The translations under genes were made by a program, and so were the position numbers. Positions 22,957 through 34,964 of a stretch of 64,000 bases of DNA are shown in pieces. The DNA comes from Amphibalanus amphitrite (taxonomy: Eukaryota > Arthropoda > Thecostraca > Balanomorpha > Balanidae): assembly GCF_019059575.1 (NCBI RefSeq), contig NW_024881501.1, positions 682,001 to 746,000 on the forward strand. Direction: 5' to 3'. Position 1 is the stretch's first letter; each line of letters begins with the position of its first letter. A model generated the notes under the pieces. It searched no databases and had not been told where the DNA came from. It saw nothing but the letters and a program-made list of their open reading frames with translations.

Positions 22957-25900
22957 TCACATTTCCTCGATTAACCGTTTCACGCGCCTTCTCACACGCG
23001 TGGATCGTCTCAACCCGAGCGGGGCCGACGGCGCCGCGGCCGCAGGCTCCCTCTGCTGGAGCACCGGCGGCGGCCGGCTCACCACCGGTGGCACGCACTG
23101 AGCCAGTTCGTCAGGGATGGCATGGCCATAACGACGCCGCAGATGCCTACGATTTCGCGTCAGCACACGCCCGCTGGACAACCGCACAAAATACCTCCGA
23201 TGGGGCCCAACCTCACACACGACACCGTAACGGTCCCACCGCCCGGTGCGGTCGTCCTGGACAGACACCTGGTTACCGACGGCCAGTGGCTCCAGGTCCC
23301 GAGCCTGCCGGTTATAGAGGTCGTCCGCGCGCTGCTGTTGCTCCGACAGGCGGCCAGCGGCCGCATCGGCAGCGATCTGCCACTCGGGGGCGAAGCTCCG
23401 CCGATGAGCAGGCAGCGTGTCTCTCACTGGATGTCCGAAGACGATCTGTGCTGGCGACCTTCCTCCTCTCCCGGGGGTGTTGCGGTGCTGTAGAATTCCT
23501 CTTGTCCACCGTTCCTCGTCCAGTTGATTCCTGCAATCATCCCAACAGCACCGGATCAGTTTCTTGGCGGCCTCCACCGCTGCCTCCGCCCTCCCGTTAG
23601 ATTGGGGGTAGTGGGGAGATGACCGTCTATGCTCCACACCCCACCGACACAGAAAGTCTTGGAACGCCTTGGATGCGAACTGGGGCCCTCCGTCTGACAT
23701 GATCCATTGAGGTACACCCACTTGACAAAAGATCTCACGCATTGCTGACATCAGCTGTTTAGCCTGTGCACAGTTCCCCAGCAACTTGATGAAGCGCCAC
23801 CCCGAAAATCCGTCTACAGCAATCAGGTACTTACGCCCAGCGTGTTCTGCAAAGTCAAGATCAAGTGACTGGAACGGTCGCTGTGTAGGCTGGTGGTGTA
23901 GGACGGTCTCTCGCTGCTGTGACGGGAGCTGGGCCTGGCAGTTCCGACAGCTTCGTGTCACGTTCTCGACATCGGCGTCCATTCCGGGCCAGTAGACGAC
24001 CTGACGAGCTCGGCTCTTCGTCCTCTCCCTGCCCAGGTGTCCGTCGTGGAGGGCAGCTAGGACAGCCTTGCGCAGCTCCTGTGGGATAACCAGCCTGCAC
24101 CCACATACCACGAGTCCGTCATCGACAGACAGTCGGTCACGAACAGTCCAATATCTGCGGATAGATTCTGGTGTGTCATTCTTGGTCTGGGGGAACCCTT
24201 CTTCAATAGTGCGTTTCAATGACTGATACTCGGGGTCATACAGGGCAGCGCGGCGTACCTCGTCCAGCCTGACGTCGGTGCCTGACGCGTGCAGCTCTGC
24301 GACTACGACCGCGCACACCCGGAGCGATGCGGCGTCCTCACCAACCTCGTCCCCCGGCTCAGGATCCTGGACCGGTGCTCGGGAGAGAGCGTCCGGCGCG
24401 ACATGTTCAGCTCCAGCCCGCCAGCTGGCGGTGAAGACGCCAGCTTCACCGATCTTCATCCGAAGTCTCTGAAGGCGTGGGTTTTCGATCTCGTCCATCA
24501 TCTTGCTGTTGAGTATCGGAACGAGAGGGCGGTGGTCAGTCAGAATCTGGAACAACGGCAGCCCGCTGAGGAAGATATGACACTTCCGCACCGCCCATGC
24601 CACACTCAAGGCCTCCAGCTCTATTACTGCGTACCTTGTCTCGGCATCGCTCAGGAAGCGTGACCCTGCTTGAATCACGCGCCAGGTGCCGTCGGGATGA
24701 GCCTGACGAAGGACGAACCCTAGCCCCCGCGCTCGGCTGGCGTCCGTCTCCAGCCGGGTTGGTAGCTTCGGGTCGTAGAAGGCGAGAGTTGGAAGAGAAG
24801 TCAGGGCGGCCTTGGCCTTGTCGAATGCCAGCTGATGGTTCTCGTCCCAGATGAACTCGCGCCGTGAGCTGAGGAGGCTGCGGAGGGGCGTCAGCAGTTC
24901 GGCTACGTCGTCCACGAAGTAAGCCACCTGGTTGACGAGCCCGAAGAAGCTCCTGACCTCAGTCAAGTTGCTGGGTGTCGGGAACTGTGAGAGGGCTTCA
25001 GTGAGCTGCGGGTCTGGTCGGTAGCCGTCTCCGGACACGATGAATCCAGCAAACTTGACAGTCTGCTGTGCCAGCTGCAGCTTGCTGGCGTTGAGAGAGA
25101 CTCCCCGATCCTGGCAACGCTGCAGGAACTGCCGCACGTGCTGAAGATGCTCCGATCTGGTGCGGCTGAAGATGATCACGTCATCCACCACTTTTCTGAA
25201 GCCGGTCAGTCCCTCAAACGCCTCATCCATTCTGCGGTTGTAGTGCTCGGATATAGAGGTCACTCCGTACGGGGCCCTGAGAAACGCGAAGCGTCCGAAG
25301 GGGGTGATGAAGGTGGTCAAGAGTCTGCTGTCCTCAGCCAGAGGGCACTGATGGTACCCTTTCAGGGCGTCGAATACGGTGAACCAACGCGCCTCAGACG
25401 AACGGATGGAGGCGACTTCTTCGATCGGTGTGGGCGACTGGTACCGCTCCCGCCGAACAAACTTGTTTAGCTGAGATAGGTCCACGCATAGCCGCACACC
25501 TGCGCCTCCCTTCTTGGGCGTTACTACGATGGGGGCGCACCATTCGGTGGGAGCAGTGACTCGGCAGATGACTCCCTCTGCCTCCAGTCGATCAAGTTCT
25601 GCCTTCAGTGGTTCCCGTAGGGACAGCGGGATGCGCCGAGGGGTCGTCACGCAGAACGGCCGGGCATCCTGTTGGAGGTGAATGGTAAACTTTTCCCCTG
25701 GCATCGTGCGAATGTGGCCATCAAACACTCGTTCGAACTCCGACATCAGCCGATATCGGTCAGTGTACTCACGTGACTCTGGTGAGTGGTCGCTCCCGGC
25801 AGGTCTCTGAATGCTGGTTGGGTCCTGGGCGTTCTCTAACCCTCCAGCAGGAGGCGGCGTCAGCGGGCCCGCCAGGTCGGCCGTCGTGCTGGGGTTGGCC

Positions 25901-27393
25901 GTTGGCGTGCAGTGGCCGACTCCAGCGGTCGGATCGGGACCCGAGCTCAGGCGGCGCTCTGCGGTGGCGGCAGTGGTGGACTCCGGCTTCCCTACCGCCG
26001 CGATCTGCCGGGGGTAGTCTGCTGGGATGAGCTTCAGGGTCCTCGTGACCTCCCAGGACAGTAGAAGTCCTCTGACTCCCGGCAGAATGTGTACCTCCTC
26101 CTCTGCTTGGATGTCCCCCAGTGCGATGGTGACCGGCAGAATCCCCACCGACGGGATGACGCTCCCATTGGCCGCGCGCGGGTGGTGCACTGGTCGGCGG
26201 AGATCCTCCCGGGACGTCCCCAGCTGTGCCAAGAGGTCCTCGCCGCCCACCGACAGGTCAGCCCCGGTGTCAGGGAGGGCGTCCACGGTCACTCTCCGGT
26301 TCCCTGCCTCCACCCGGACGGACACCCTCGGGGCTCCCTCGGCAGCGGTAGACGCGATGATCGCAGAGGTTGAGGGCCACGGCGGCCCGCCCTGGACTTG
26401 TGAGCCCGGGAACGGCCTCACCTGCGTCGATCGGCAGACGCTGGCAAAGTGGCCGACCCTCCCGCATGCGCGGCACTCCCGGCCCCGGGCGGGACAGTCG
26501 TTACCGCGCCGGTGGACGTACCCGCAGCTGGCGCAGCGGTCGCCCCCAGGAGTCGCCGGGGCAGACTGCCGCTGTGACGGTCGCCCCGTCGAGGGCTGAG
26601 CTGCGGGACCGGGCCGCCGGTCATGGACCTGCTGCGGGCCGCACACGCGACACGCCGCCGGTGGGGAGAGATCGTGATGACCTCTTGGCTGGCCCTGGTC
26701 GAAGGTCGCGTCGCGGTCCACGCGAGCGACGGTGGCGTCGGGCCCTCGGATCCTCGAGGCGTCTCGGTACGCTGCCTCCTCCGACCTGCAGAGAGATATA
26801 GCGGCGGACAGAGAGAGTTTGGGGATGGCACAGAGCTTTTGGACGGTCTCTGCCGACCTCAGACCAATAACAATACGATCCCGTATCAGTGATTCATTGC
26901 ACGACGAGCAAAATTTACAAGATCGAGACAAGTCACGGAGACATGTAAGAAAATCATCAAAGGTCTCCCCCTCACCCTGAACTCTGCTGTTGAACCGCTT
27001 TCTCTCAAGGACCTCATTCACCTGGCCAATGGCGTACGTCTCTAGCTGTGCCAGCACAGCGTTGACGTCCTGTCGTTCCTCTGGAGTCAGGGGCAAGTTC
27101 CGAACGACGCGGTTCGTGTCGTCCGTCAGACACGATCGGAGGGCGGCCATCTGAGCGTTCGGCTGCATGCTGGCGATGCCGGCGAGGAGGTAAAAGTCGT
27201 CCCATCTCTCCTTCCAGGAGCGGAACGCGTCGCCCCGATCCGTCGACAGATCCAGACGGTCCGGCTGCGCGGCTCTTCCCAGCCACGATGTGTTGTTCTG
27301 TTGCGTCCCGGCCGCCGCTGTCGTCGCAGGCTGAACGGCTCCAGCCACCGCCGCCTCCTGTGCCACCTCCAGTTCTTGACGCTCGTCGGGCAT
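22957..27393 (-). CDS. Gag-Pol polyprotein of a Ty3/gypsy retrotransposon
   Basis: One intact frame of 1478 codons. In order: an N-terminal Gag-like region (about 50-220); two zinc knuckles at about 287-320, the second a classic CCHC in CRACGRVGHFASVC; an aspartic protease with DTGA at 375-378; a reverse transcriptase at about 590-790 with catalytic Asp at 675 and VVDD at 735-738; an RNase H with ETDAS at 882-886; an integrase with an HHCC zinc-binding module at about 1116-1152; and a DD35E core with Asp near 1180, Asp 1234 and Glu 1270. A basic C-terminal segment follows. Gag and Pol are fused with no frameshift or stop between them. The stop lies 28 bp from the 3' LTR. The protein makes and inserts DNA copies of the element. 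No inactivating change was seen, but activity is inferred only. Confidence 0.96.
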   Translation of the reverse strand: MPDERQELEVAQEAAVAGAVQPATTAAAGTQQNNTSWLGRAAQPDRLDLSTDRGDAFRSWKERWDDFYLLAGIASMQPNAQMAALRSCLTDDTNRVVRNLPLTPEERQDVNAVLAQLETYAIGQVNEVLERKRFNSRVQGEGETFDDFLTCLRDLSRSCKFCSSCNESLIRDRIVIGLRSAETVQKLCAIPKLSLSAAISLCRSEEAAYRDASRIRGPDATVARVDRDATFDQGQPRGHHDLSPPAACRVCGPQQVHDRRPGPAAQPSTGRPSQRQSAPATPGGDRCASCGYVHRRGNDCPARGRECRACGRVGHFASVCRSTQVRPFPGSQVQGGPPWPSTSAIIASTAAEGAPRVSVRVEAGNRRVTVDALPDTGADLSVGGEDLLAQLGTSREDLRRPVHHPRAANGSVIPSVGILPVTIALGDIQAEEEVHILPGVRGLLLSWEVTRTLKLIPADYPRQIAAVGKPESTTAATAERRLSSGPDPTAGVGHCTPTANPSTTADLAGPLTPPPAGGLENAQDPTSIQRPAGSDHSPESREYTDRYRLMSEFERVFDGHIRTMPGEKFTIHLQQDARPFCVTTPRRIPLSLREPLKAELDRLEAEGVICRVTAPTEWCAPIVVTPKKGGAGVRLCVDLSQLNKFVRRERYQSPTPIEEVASIRSSEARWFTVFDALKGYHQCPLAEDSRLLTTFITPFGRFAFLRAPYGVTSISEHYNRRMDEAFEGLTGFRKVVDDVIIFSRTRSEHLQHVRQFLQRCQDRGVSLNASKLQLAQQTVKFAGFIVSGDGYRPDPQLTEALSQFPTPSNLTEVRSFFGLVNQVAYFVDDVAELLTPLRSLLSSRREFIWDENHQLAFDKAKAALTSLPTLAFYDPKLPTRLETDASRARGLGFVLRQAHPDGTWRVIQAGSRFLSDAETRYAVIELEALSVAWAVRKCHIFLSGLPLFQILTDHRPLVPILNSKMMDEIENPRLQRLRMKIGEAGVFTASWRAGAEHVAPDALSRAPVQDPEPGDEVGEDAASLRVCAVVVAELHASGTDVRLDEVRRAALYDPEYQSLKRTIEEGFPQTKNDTPESIRRYWTVRDRLSVDDGLVVCGCRLVIPQELRKAVLAALHDGHLGRERTKSRARQVVYWPGMDADVENVTRSCRNCQAQLPSQQRETVLHHQPTQRPFQSLDLDFAEHAGRKYLIAVDGFSGWRFIKLLGNCAQAKQLMSAMREIFCQVGVPQWIMSDGGPQFASKAFQDFLCRWGVEHRRSSPHYPQSNGRAEAAVEAAKKLIRCCWDDCRNQLDEERWTRGILQHRNTPGRGGRSPAQIVFGHPVRDTLPAHRRSFAPEWQIAADAAAGRLSEQQQRADDLYNRQARDLEPLAVGNQVSVQDDRTGRWDRYGVVCEVGPHRRYFVRLSSGRVLTRNRRHLRRRYGHAIPDELAQCVPPVVSRPPPVLQQREPAAAAPSAPLGLRRSTRVRRRVKRLIEEM

Positions 27394-27431
27394 TTTCAGC
27401 GTTACGTTATTTTACTGCAGGTTTACGTTAA

Positions 27432-27449
27432 TGACCACCGACCGCGCCA
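27432..27449 (-). other. Candidate primer-binding site of the gypsy element
   Basis: Directly inside the 5' LTR the minus strand reads TGGCGCGGTCGGTGG. TGG pairs with a tRNA CCA end. The following bases resemble, with mismatches, the tRNA-Ser-type sites of some insect gypsy elements. The priming tRNA is uncertain. Confidence 0.55.
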
Positions 27450-27749
27450 TGTGCTGGTCTGGCCAAAACGACAAAGTGCACAAACTCTGAATATATTGTC
27501 GGTAACAATTCCGCCACCACCCGGTGCCGATGAGGTCGCAATCACAACTCAGCGCGGAGCTCCCCGCTCCGCGCGCCGTCCCGGTTCCCGCCCGACTCCC
27601 AGCCGGCCCGCCGGCAGCCCCAGCCGCCGGCGCCGGGCCTCGGGCGATCACGTGATCCGTGGTCATGCCCCGCGGCCCGGGCCAGGCGAACGGAGCAGCC
27701 GGCACCGGCCGATGAGGTGCCAACCTAGTGGAGATGCAAACCCATCACA
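27450..27749 (-). repeat. 5' LTR of the gypsy element
   Basis: The 300-bp right-hand copy lies upstream of the minus-strand Gag-Pol frame. It matches the other LTR except C for A in CCCGCC(C/A)GACTCC and G for A in GGGCCTC(G/A)GGCG. It should carry the promoter; I could not place a TATA box with confidence. Confidence 0.95.
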
Positions 27750-27754
27750 AGCAG

Positions 27755-29221
27755 TTTCCATAATTTTTTTTTAGATAGTTGACATGGCTTGTTGACAACT
27801 CTTTTGTTGTTTCTAAAAAAGTGAAAAAATATTTTCCTGCATTAAGCACACAAGGCATGTTATTCTCATAAGCTATCGAATGTGTGTGTTTTTTTAAGCT
27901 GTTTTTTTTTTAGCTTTTAAGCTGTAACTTCAGTTACTTCACTTTAGAACATATTGCCCAGAATGCGTCACTGATCATGAGCTGGTATATCATATCATAT
28001 GTAGCAAATACATAAATGAGAATAGTGTGTCATGAATTTTTGTGCATGCTTCTGGATCATCTGTAATTACATCAAAGGCTCGGCTCAAGAGTGTCCTGCC
28101 GACCAGCTTATGCCCAACCCTTTCTGTCCGCAGAACGTCGCCTGCGACTCCCGCACGCCGTTTGCCCCGGCCGTCCGTACTGGTATTCGCGCTGCGAGCC
28201 GCGCTGGAGTTCGCGGCGGCGTCGTGGAGCTCCCATCGGGACGGCGTGTGATGCCCGCGTCGAGCTTATAAGCCGTGAGCTTCGATTGGCGACTCACGCG
28301 GTCACCAGCTGTATGTACAGCCTCGGCCCCGACGACCCCGCTAATGGCCGAGACCGGCATACCCCCGGCATGGGTCCGCTGTCCGGCGCAGCGCTGGCCG
28401 CCCGCATGCTACTTTTGGCTGTATCGCTGCCCAGCGGGAGCGCTCTCCACGCTGCGGAAGAGGTACACGTTGCGACCCGACTGAGGACCGCAACCGGATG
28501 GTGACACGTCGGCCTCTGCGCCCTGGCCGGGGCAGGCGTGACCGACGTCACAGTGGAGGAACGCCCAAACAAGACCAGCCCACCGTCGGAGCAGCATGGA
28601 AATATCATGTTCTGCCTGGACGTCGGACCCGGCGGCCGCAGTGCACCTGCACACGTGCGGAGAGGGGCGCTGGAGGCTACTCTAGAGCTTCTACTATTCC
28701 GCGGCGCGACTGCTGGCAAAACGGCGGCGATTGAGGCGGTTGGGAACAGCTGCAGCAATGGTGATGGCGGTGATGGCGACATGGCGGTTTGGGACTTCAT
28801 CTCAGCGCGGCCGCCGCCCAGGCGCCGCTGCGCCCGGCTGCTCAGCCTCCTACCGGATGGCGGGGTGGCCCTTACGGCCCTCACGCCCGTTCGGTCTGCG
28901 GCCACGTTGTGGGGTGGCGGTCGCGGGGTTAGCGGCGTTGGACTTCGTCCTTTATCCAGACTGCACCGTACCATCTGAACGGATGGATCTGCCAAGAAAG
29001 ATGACATCCAAGGCGGCTATGAGGCGATCACAAAGCTTCACCAAGAGCTTCTCCTTCATGGGGCCGGCCGGCCGTTAAGTCGCAACACCGGCTGCCGAGT
29101 GCCAACAGCTGCGTGCGCTGGCGCCGACGCGTTGTGGGCCGCGCTGCTGACGCCCAAGCTGCGATATCAACCATCTATGAATAAGTGGCAGCGGTGGCGG
29201 CTTGTCAGTTGTTAACGTGCC
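27755..29221. other. Intergenic DNA, partly GC-rich, no recognised gene
   Basis: AT-rich to about 28080, then GC-rich to about 29200. Overlapping open frames in all phases reflect base composition. None shows a known domain, and no splice structure stands out. An unrecognised gene or regulatory island at 28100-29080 cannot be excluded. Confidence 0.4.
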
Positions 29222-29225
29222 TTAA

Positions 29226-29983
29226 AGGAAGGGTGCCACCTTCCGAAATTTTTGTTCTATGAATCTATTTTACTTATTTGAATTTTTAGACGTGGTTAGC
29301 GCGTCCACAATATACAAAAAACCGAAACATTGCATTTAATACATTGGCCAAAAAAAAGATCGTTGTTTATATCACCACTACAACTCAAGGTCGTTTGATG
29401 TGGCAGCTAGGACGGCTGGCATATCCTGTTGTCATGGCAACATATCATTCTGCCATTTGCATTTATGGCGCAACTGAGACAAAAAGATGAACAAATAAAA
29501 AGGAAGAAGATAACATGATTTGAACTAAAGGTTTCATCAAAAGAACATCAGAAAGAACATCAGAAAAGAACATCAAATAAGTCGAGTAAAGGTTTTTCCT
29601 TTACAATGCTTAAGAGATCTATGGAACCCTTCACCCTTCATGCAACTTACTAGAAAAACTTCCCAATTAAAATTTTAAAACTTAAGTGTATACCATAAAG
29701 AAAAAATATACCCTTTCAAAATGATAAAACATGCTTCAAAAGTATAACTTTTATACATACCTTTGCTGATTTCATGTTTTATAAAATACCCTTAACACGA
29801 CGAGGAAATAGTGCTGAAGATTTTTGCCTGCCCGAATGCTGGCAGCAAAACTCGCAAATGATAACTTCACGTGCGGATTCAATGCTGACCGTCTCGAGCA
29901 TAGGTAACTGAAGCCGGTTTTTAGGTTCATGTGAGGCTAATCTTGTAAAAACTGCGTTGTGTCCAAAAGGTGGCACCCTTCCT
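29226..29983. mobile_element. TTAA-flanked MITE
   Basis: About 758 bp between TTAA at 29222-29225 and TTAA at 29984-29987. The inverted ends are AGGAAGGGTGCCACCTT and AAGGTGGCACCCTTCCT. TTAA target duplications are typical of piggyBac-mobilised elements, though these ends differ from the CCCGCG ends found elsewhere in the window. No coding capacity. Confidence 0.75.
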
Positions 29984-29987
29984 TTAA

Positions 29988-32900
29988 CAGACGTTGCGAA
30001 TAGCCCGCGTTGGAATCGCATGGTTGGCAACACAACGCAAGTGAAAATGGGCTTCCTTGATGAACCTACTTTTTAAGCATTGTAGCCTTTGTAATTTTGG
30101 ATGTTTTGCTGTAGATATTATTTTCTACATATATACTATATAGGCACTCACGTGCTTTAAATCGCGCAATGCAATTGAACCATGGTAAAGACAATGATAA
30201 ATGAACTGAGAGCTGACATGCCCCATGCTTTGTGTGTGTATGTGTGTGTGTGTGTGTGTTTTTTTTTTTTTGTTGAGTCGATAAAAGTGGTTTTGGACAC
30301 TGGATGAGTTTTTAGGGGTGTGGTGCGGGGGGATGTAATTCCACAGACCTTCTGTCGGATTCACTAATGCAGTAGGTCTGTGCGGTGTTTAGTTATCGGA
30401 GCATTCTTTGAAAGTCGTGAATAGGGCCACCGAGTACCTAAAGCCGTGATATTCCCCCACAAAAACTTCTTTTAAATAACCGGGGATAGGTACATGAGCA
30501 GAGTAAATGCTATTACGAACGCCTATCACAATGCTGAGCGAATAGGAAAATCCATAGATGGAGAATTGTGCCACGTTACGGGTGCTCGGGCGCAGCCAAT
30601 CCACCGTTACCCCAGCGGTGACCTTGACCCGCATCGTCTGTCTCGGCTCCAAAGCCAAACCGGCGTGGAATTGGGAGCGTTCGAGCACTCATGGTCCAGC
30701 GCAATTCTCCACCTAAATCCATTCCTGATACACATTTGCTTGCTCATAGTCATGTAACCCCGGTAAATTCACCCAACTTTCATATTGGTCGCTCCATAGA
30801 CAGATGGCCACAGAGATCAACTTAAAAGCCATTGTTGCATTCATTTAGTGGAGATCATTAAAGAGCCGTGACAGGCCACAAGTCGCGTGACATCATACGT
30901 GTAACGACCAATGACGTCGGCCTGCAAAACCCAATGGAAGCGGCTAGCAGCGTGCAATAAAACAGGGCGCTGCTTTCTAAATGTCTGTCGTGCGCCATAA
31001 ATGAATATATTCTTTGTAGCCTGGCAACTCAGTATCTTTTTTTAACTATTGTACTAGTATTTAATAATTTCATAATTTTATAATTGTGCTTACGCTTTAT
31101 GTTGATATTAGTGATAAATCCTTAGATAAAGTAAATCGATGTGATATTTAATAGAAAAATAGCAAACTAACGCACCATTCATTCGAAAGCTGGGGAACCT
31201 TCTAAAAAGAACTACTAAAATTCCTGAGGAACCAAAGGATCAAATGGGGATCAAATAGATGCCTGCTGTTCCGTCGTGAAAACGGCCACTGCCGACCTTT
31301 GATAAGTCCGGATCTTATGACGCAAAGCCCTATTTTCAGTCCAGACCAGGTTACTGACCGACGTAAGTTAGACTTAGAGGGTCTTAAAATGCCGCAGCTT
31401 TGCAAGCCTCCTATACTAGGGGATCATTTACAAGGAAATAAATCTTACAGGATTTAGTATGTATCTAAGGTCTCAAAACCTTTAATTCTTGTATTTTTTG
31501 TTAATTCTTGTAGGTCAACTGAGATCAGGTCGATCACGTAACCTCAACGTTATAAGTCAATGGAGAAATAAGGGAACTGTAATTTTGGCTCCGGAAATAT
31601 TTGCCGAATCGAAAGATATCCATTGGGGCAGGAAGTAACACCGAATATCAGTCGATTCGGTAGATCTTTTGAAGTCAACTGGTGGTTTACCGACTCGCTA
31701 GCTCAAATTGACCGGGAGTTATTGGTGGAAGCCTCTTATGACGTTAGTGACGTCGTAAAAGACGTCACACATGGTAAACGATGCAAAAGTGAGTAAAGGA
31801 CATTGCAATTATTGTATAATATCACGACCCAATGCGTTTGAGGTAGTTTTATATTATACCCGGGGTCAAGGAAACCGTTTCTATATCACCCTTACCCATT
31901 GACTTCAAATCGTGATGTCGCGTGACCGACCTGACGTCAAACGACCCTTAGGAAAAACCGGAGATATATACAAGCTGTTAGGCCTCTGGAAGATGCGAAG
32001 TCCTGTAAGTGTTACTCTCCTGTGAAAACTCATCTGGCACCGAGAGCAGTTGTGACATTTTATGACCCTGCAGTGATTCACTTTTGGTGTCAAAGGTCAG
32101 TAACCTGACATGATGAAAATGCGGTTGGTGTCATAAGATACGGCTTGAATTAAATGTTGGGTGTGCCAACTGTCAGCTCTCTATCGCCAGCGCGTTCCGA
32201 GCTAGCGCAAAAAAACGTATTGGAGCGGCAACCATCACCCCAGCTCGGCCGGCGAGGTTTTAGTGCTGCATAATTACGCATTATGCATATTGTACAGCAC
32301 TATAACAGATGATGCAAACGAGCAACCACATAAATTGAACAAAAACCCACGCTCGTCTCTCGGCATCACAGCACGTGGTCGAGACTGTTGTCAGCCACGG
32401 ACGCGCGTCGCGCATTCGACCAACCCTCTGAGCCCGCTGACTGCGGGTGACCTTGACCTGTCAAGCCTGATCGGCCGCCGGACGCTGGCGTGCGGTCGTG
32501 ACACGCAGAGGGCAGGGAGACACAACACTTGACGCTGTATCTGACCTCTGACCTTTCCTCGTGCCCCGGTCACCAACCCCTGACCCCGCCCCATGTCGCT
32601 GGGCGGTGGCGTGGCGGTGGAAACCGGTTCTAGCCTCTACACATGCCATCACTCTAACCCTTCCCTCCCCACGCTACTACGCGGCGGGAAGTACGCTCGT
32701 GCGTAACTGGGCGGAGCAAAGGGTCACCGGTACAGGGGCGGAACTGGTTGCCCTCCCGCTCGCCGAGCGACCAACCACTAAATCACTGGAGATCTGTACG
32801 CTCCCGGCTGACCCTTCCATCGGGTCCAGGGGTCCTGTACGGGCCCCAATGGTCTGAGCCCGGGGGCCATGTGAGGCCAATGGGCTATGCTACATGACTG

Positions 32901-33027
32901 TCAGAGTTGACTTAAAACAACGTTTAATTTCCTGCTGATTAAGAAAAAAGGTTGTATCACAAATAAAATAACATTTTTTTTTCCATTAACATCGAAACTG
33001 CATAGCTGACGTCTACCTATAAGTCCT
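29988..33027. other. Intergenic DNA without recognised gene
   Basis: A (GT)n tract lies at about 30230-30260. AGGTCA/TGACCT motifs appear from about 31515. The GC-richer stretch 32380-32880 holds only short frames. No gene recognised. Confidence 0.45.
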
Positions 33028-34020
33028 TTAACCCGAGCACTGACTGCACCAACTTAGAACCGGCGGGGGGGGGGGGCGGTTGACCGCTTCCCCCCTGAGA
33101 TCTCGAAAATGAAGCAAGATAGCGGCAAGCGGTAAACGGCGTGGGGCACGCACGGACAAGGTCTATAATTTTTACCAAAGCCATTTTCAGGTCAGGTTAA
33201 AGATTACGTCACATGGGTCAAAAAGTCAAAATGGCGGCGCTAGAAATGAAGAGTTTTTCTCGAATACCTTTCGAAGTAGCCAATCTAGGAGCAAACTAAG
33301 GGCACCATCGTCATCCTCTCGTCAATCCGCATCGAAACCTATGCGTGCTGACCTAAAGCCAAGGTTAAAGGTTGACCGTGACCTCAAGGTCATCATGTAT
33401 ATCATTCGATGCGCCTTGGCGAGCTGAGCACAATGAGACCATCCGCGCGGCTGTATCTTGTTACTGTAAGGAGTTATTAGCAAAAACCCTTTGGTAACCC
33501 TTGCTGACGTCACATGATCTTACAGCTGCCCAAGAGCAAAAAAGGCCTCGAAATAGTCAAAGTTGATCGTATATGAAGTCATTCATGAAGTCATATATTG
33601 GCCCATTCCGACGCGTTTTAGGGGGAAAACAGGGTTGATTTTCCCCATTGCTTGACTTATAATGGGGAGGTCAAGAAAATGACCTGACCTTAGGTCATCG
33701 ATATCAAAATTCCGAGATTAACAAATTGTAGCTACTAATGACCTCATTACATCCTACGACTTTCAAAGGCCTCTGTCAGCTACTTACTGTAGCTCTGACA
33801 CGGTGACAAAGTTGCAAAAAAGTGATTTGAGGCTGGGTCATTCGAAGTGACCTGGTGACCTGACCTTGAGAGGTAGGAGATTCAAACTTGCACACCATGT
33901 GTAAAATTAATGAGACTAAGGTCATGCGAAATTTTGCGGCGCTATGCATCGCGTTTTACCGCTATCCGCGAAAAACCTCAGGGGGGGGGGACGGTTAAGC
34001 GCCCCCCGTCGTTGGTGGGC
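33028..34020. mobile_element. AGGTCA-rich element with GC-hairpin ends, copy A
   Basis: It starts near TTAACCCGAGC (TTAA 33028-33031). A G-tract/C-tract hairpin follows at about 33065-33095, and the other end has a related hairpin at about 33981-34008. The interior holds many AGGTCA/TGACCT half-sites and no coding frame. Copy B, inverted at 34965-35940, shares its sequence over most of its length. No right-hand TTAA was found, so the right boundary is approximate. Confidence 0.6.
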
Positions 34021-34964
34021 GGGCATTCATTCATTGTGACATTCATTGTGTCACACCCTGTACCTAATGTGCATATATTGGTGCACAAAGCGTGGGCGTC
34101 GGCTGGCGACGGTGGCGGACGGCGTGTCTGGAGCGCGGCGCGGCCGGCGGTGAGTCACCGCGGCGCGCCGGCCGACGCGGTGAGTCACACGCCCAGCTCC
34201 GGCTGAGTCACATTGCTCAGCGCCAGATCATCTCGCTGCCAACGTGAGAGCAGCGTCAGATGGCTGCCGGCGCCGGAGCGGCGCCACACCGCCACCGCCG
34301 ACACTTCCAAATACATCACACTTGGTATTCTGTCGGTATCACGAACACTCACTTATGTATAAGAGGCTAAGAAATTGGTAAAAAGTTGGTATTTCCCTCA
34401 TTATTCTGGCATTAATATGGGGGACATGGATGGACCTCTTCTCCCTCGGTTTTTCGGACATAAATCGCGTAAAAAGCTGTCGATTGCGACAAAGCTTCTC
34501 TTGGTTCTAGCAATTCTACATCTACCTTGAACATTTCATGACCTTGACCTAATGACCTTTGGCTCATAACCTGTTAAAATTGACCACTGCAATTCCTATG
34601 GGTATCTAATGGAGAAGGAAACGGTCATTAAGTGAACTGGGGGCAAGGTATGTACCACTGACCACACTGATGCCTGCTTTTCCCCAGGCTGTGAACGAGT
34701 CTGATCAAGACCAAACTTATTGTCTCAACTGACGACCTATCCGGCCTTCTGGCCGGATAGGTCGTCAGAACTAGCGGAATGTGCCTGAAATGTCTCGTTA
34801 GTGGAATAAATGTCTCGGTATCAGAATCCCACTATCTGGCAACTAACCCTATGTAAACGGGGCCAGTGTCAACATAAATTCCATAACAACTTGTATAAAT
34901 GTATATCTCGGATTTTCTGAAGGGTCGCCTGAGATCAGGTCGGTCTCTCACCATAAACACGCGA
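34021..34964. other. Spacer between two inverted element copies
   Basis: No gene recognised. It holds a GC-rich patch (34085-34320) and the hairpin at 34730-34767, and separates the inverted copies A and B. Confidence 0.45.
34730..34767. repeat. Perfect 17-bp-stem hairpin
   Basis: TGACGACCTATCCGGCC, the loop TTCT, then the exact reverse complement. It lies between the two inverted element copies and has no T-run, so it is not an obvious terminator. Confidence 0.85.

Larger units (their letters stand above)
22629..27749 (-). mobile_element. Complete Ty3/gypsy LTR retrotransposon
   Basis: Two 300-bp direct repeats (22629-22928 and 27450-27749) begin TGTG and end CACA. They enclose one minus-strand gag-pol frame. 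A perfect 5-bp target duplication AGCAG flanks the element (22624-22628 and 27750-27754). The 5' LTR is the right-hand one. A purine tract adjoins the 3' LTR, and a TGGCGC-type primer-binding site adjoins the 5' LTR. The LTRs differ at only two positions that I could find, and the frame has no stop, so the insertion looks recent. There is no envelope frame. It lies in intergenic DNA between PAN2 and paramyosin. Confidence 0.96.

Noticed and set aside
28294..29007. 237-codon minus-strand frame in the GC-rich block
   Set aside because: No recognisable domain. Overlapping open frames on both strands are expected at this base composition. I describe the block as unexplained rather than as a gene.
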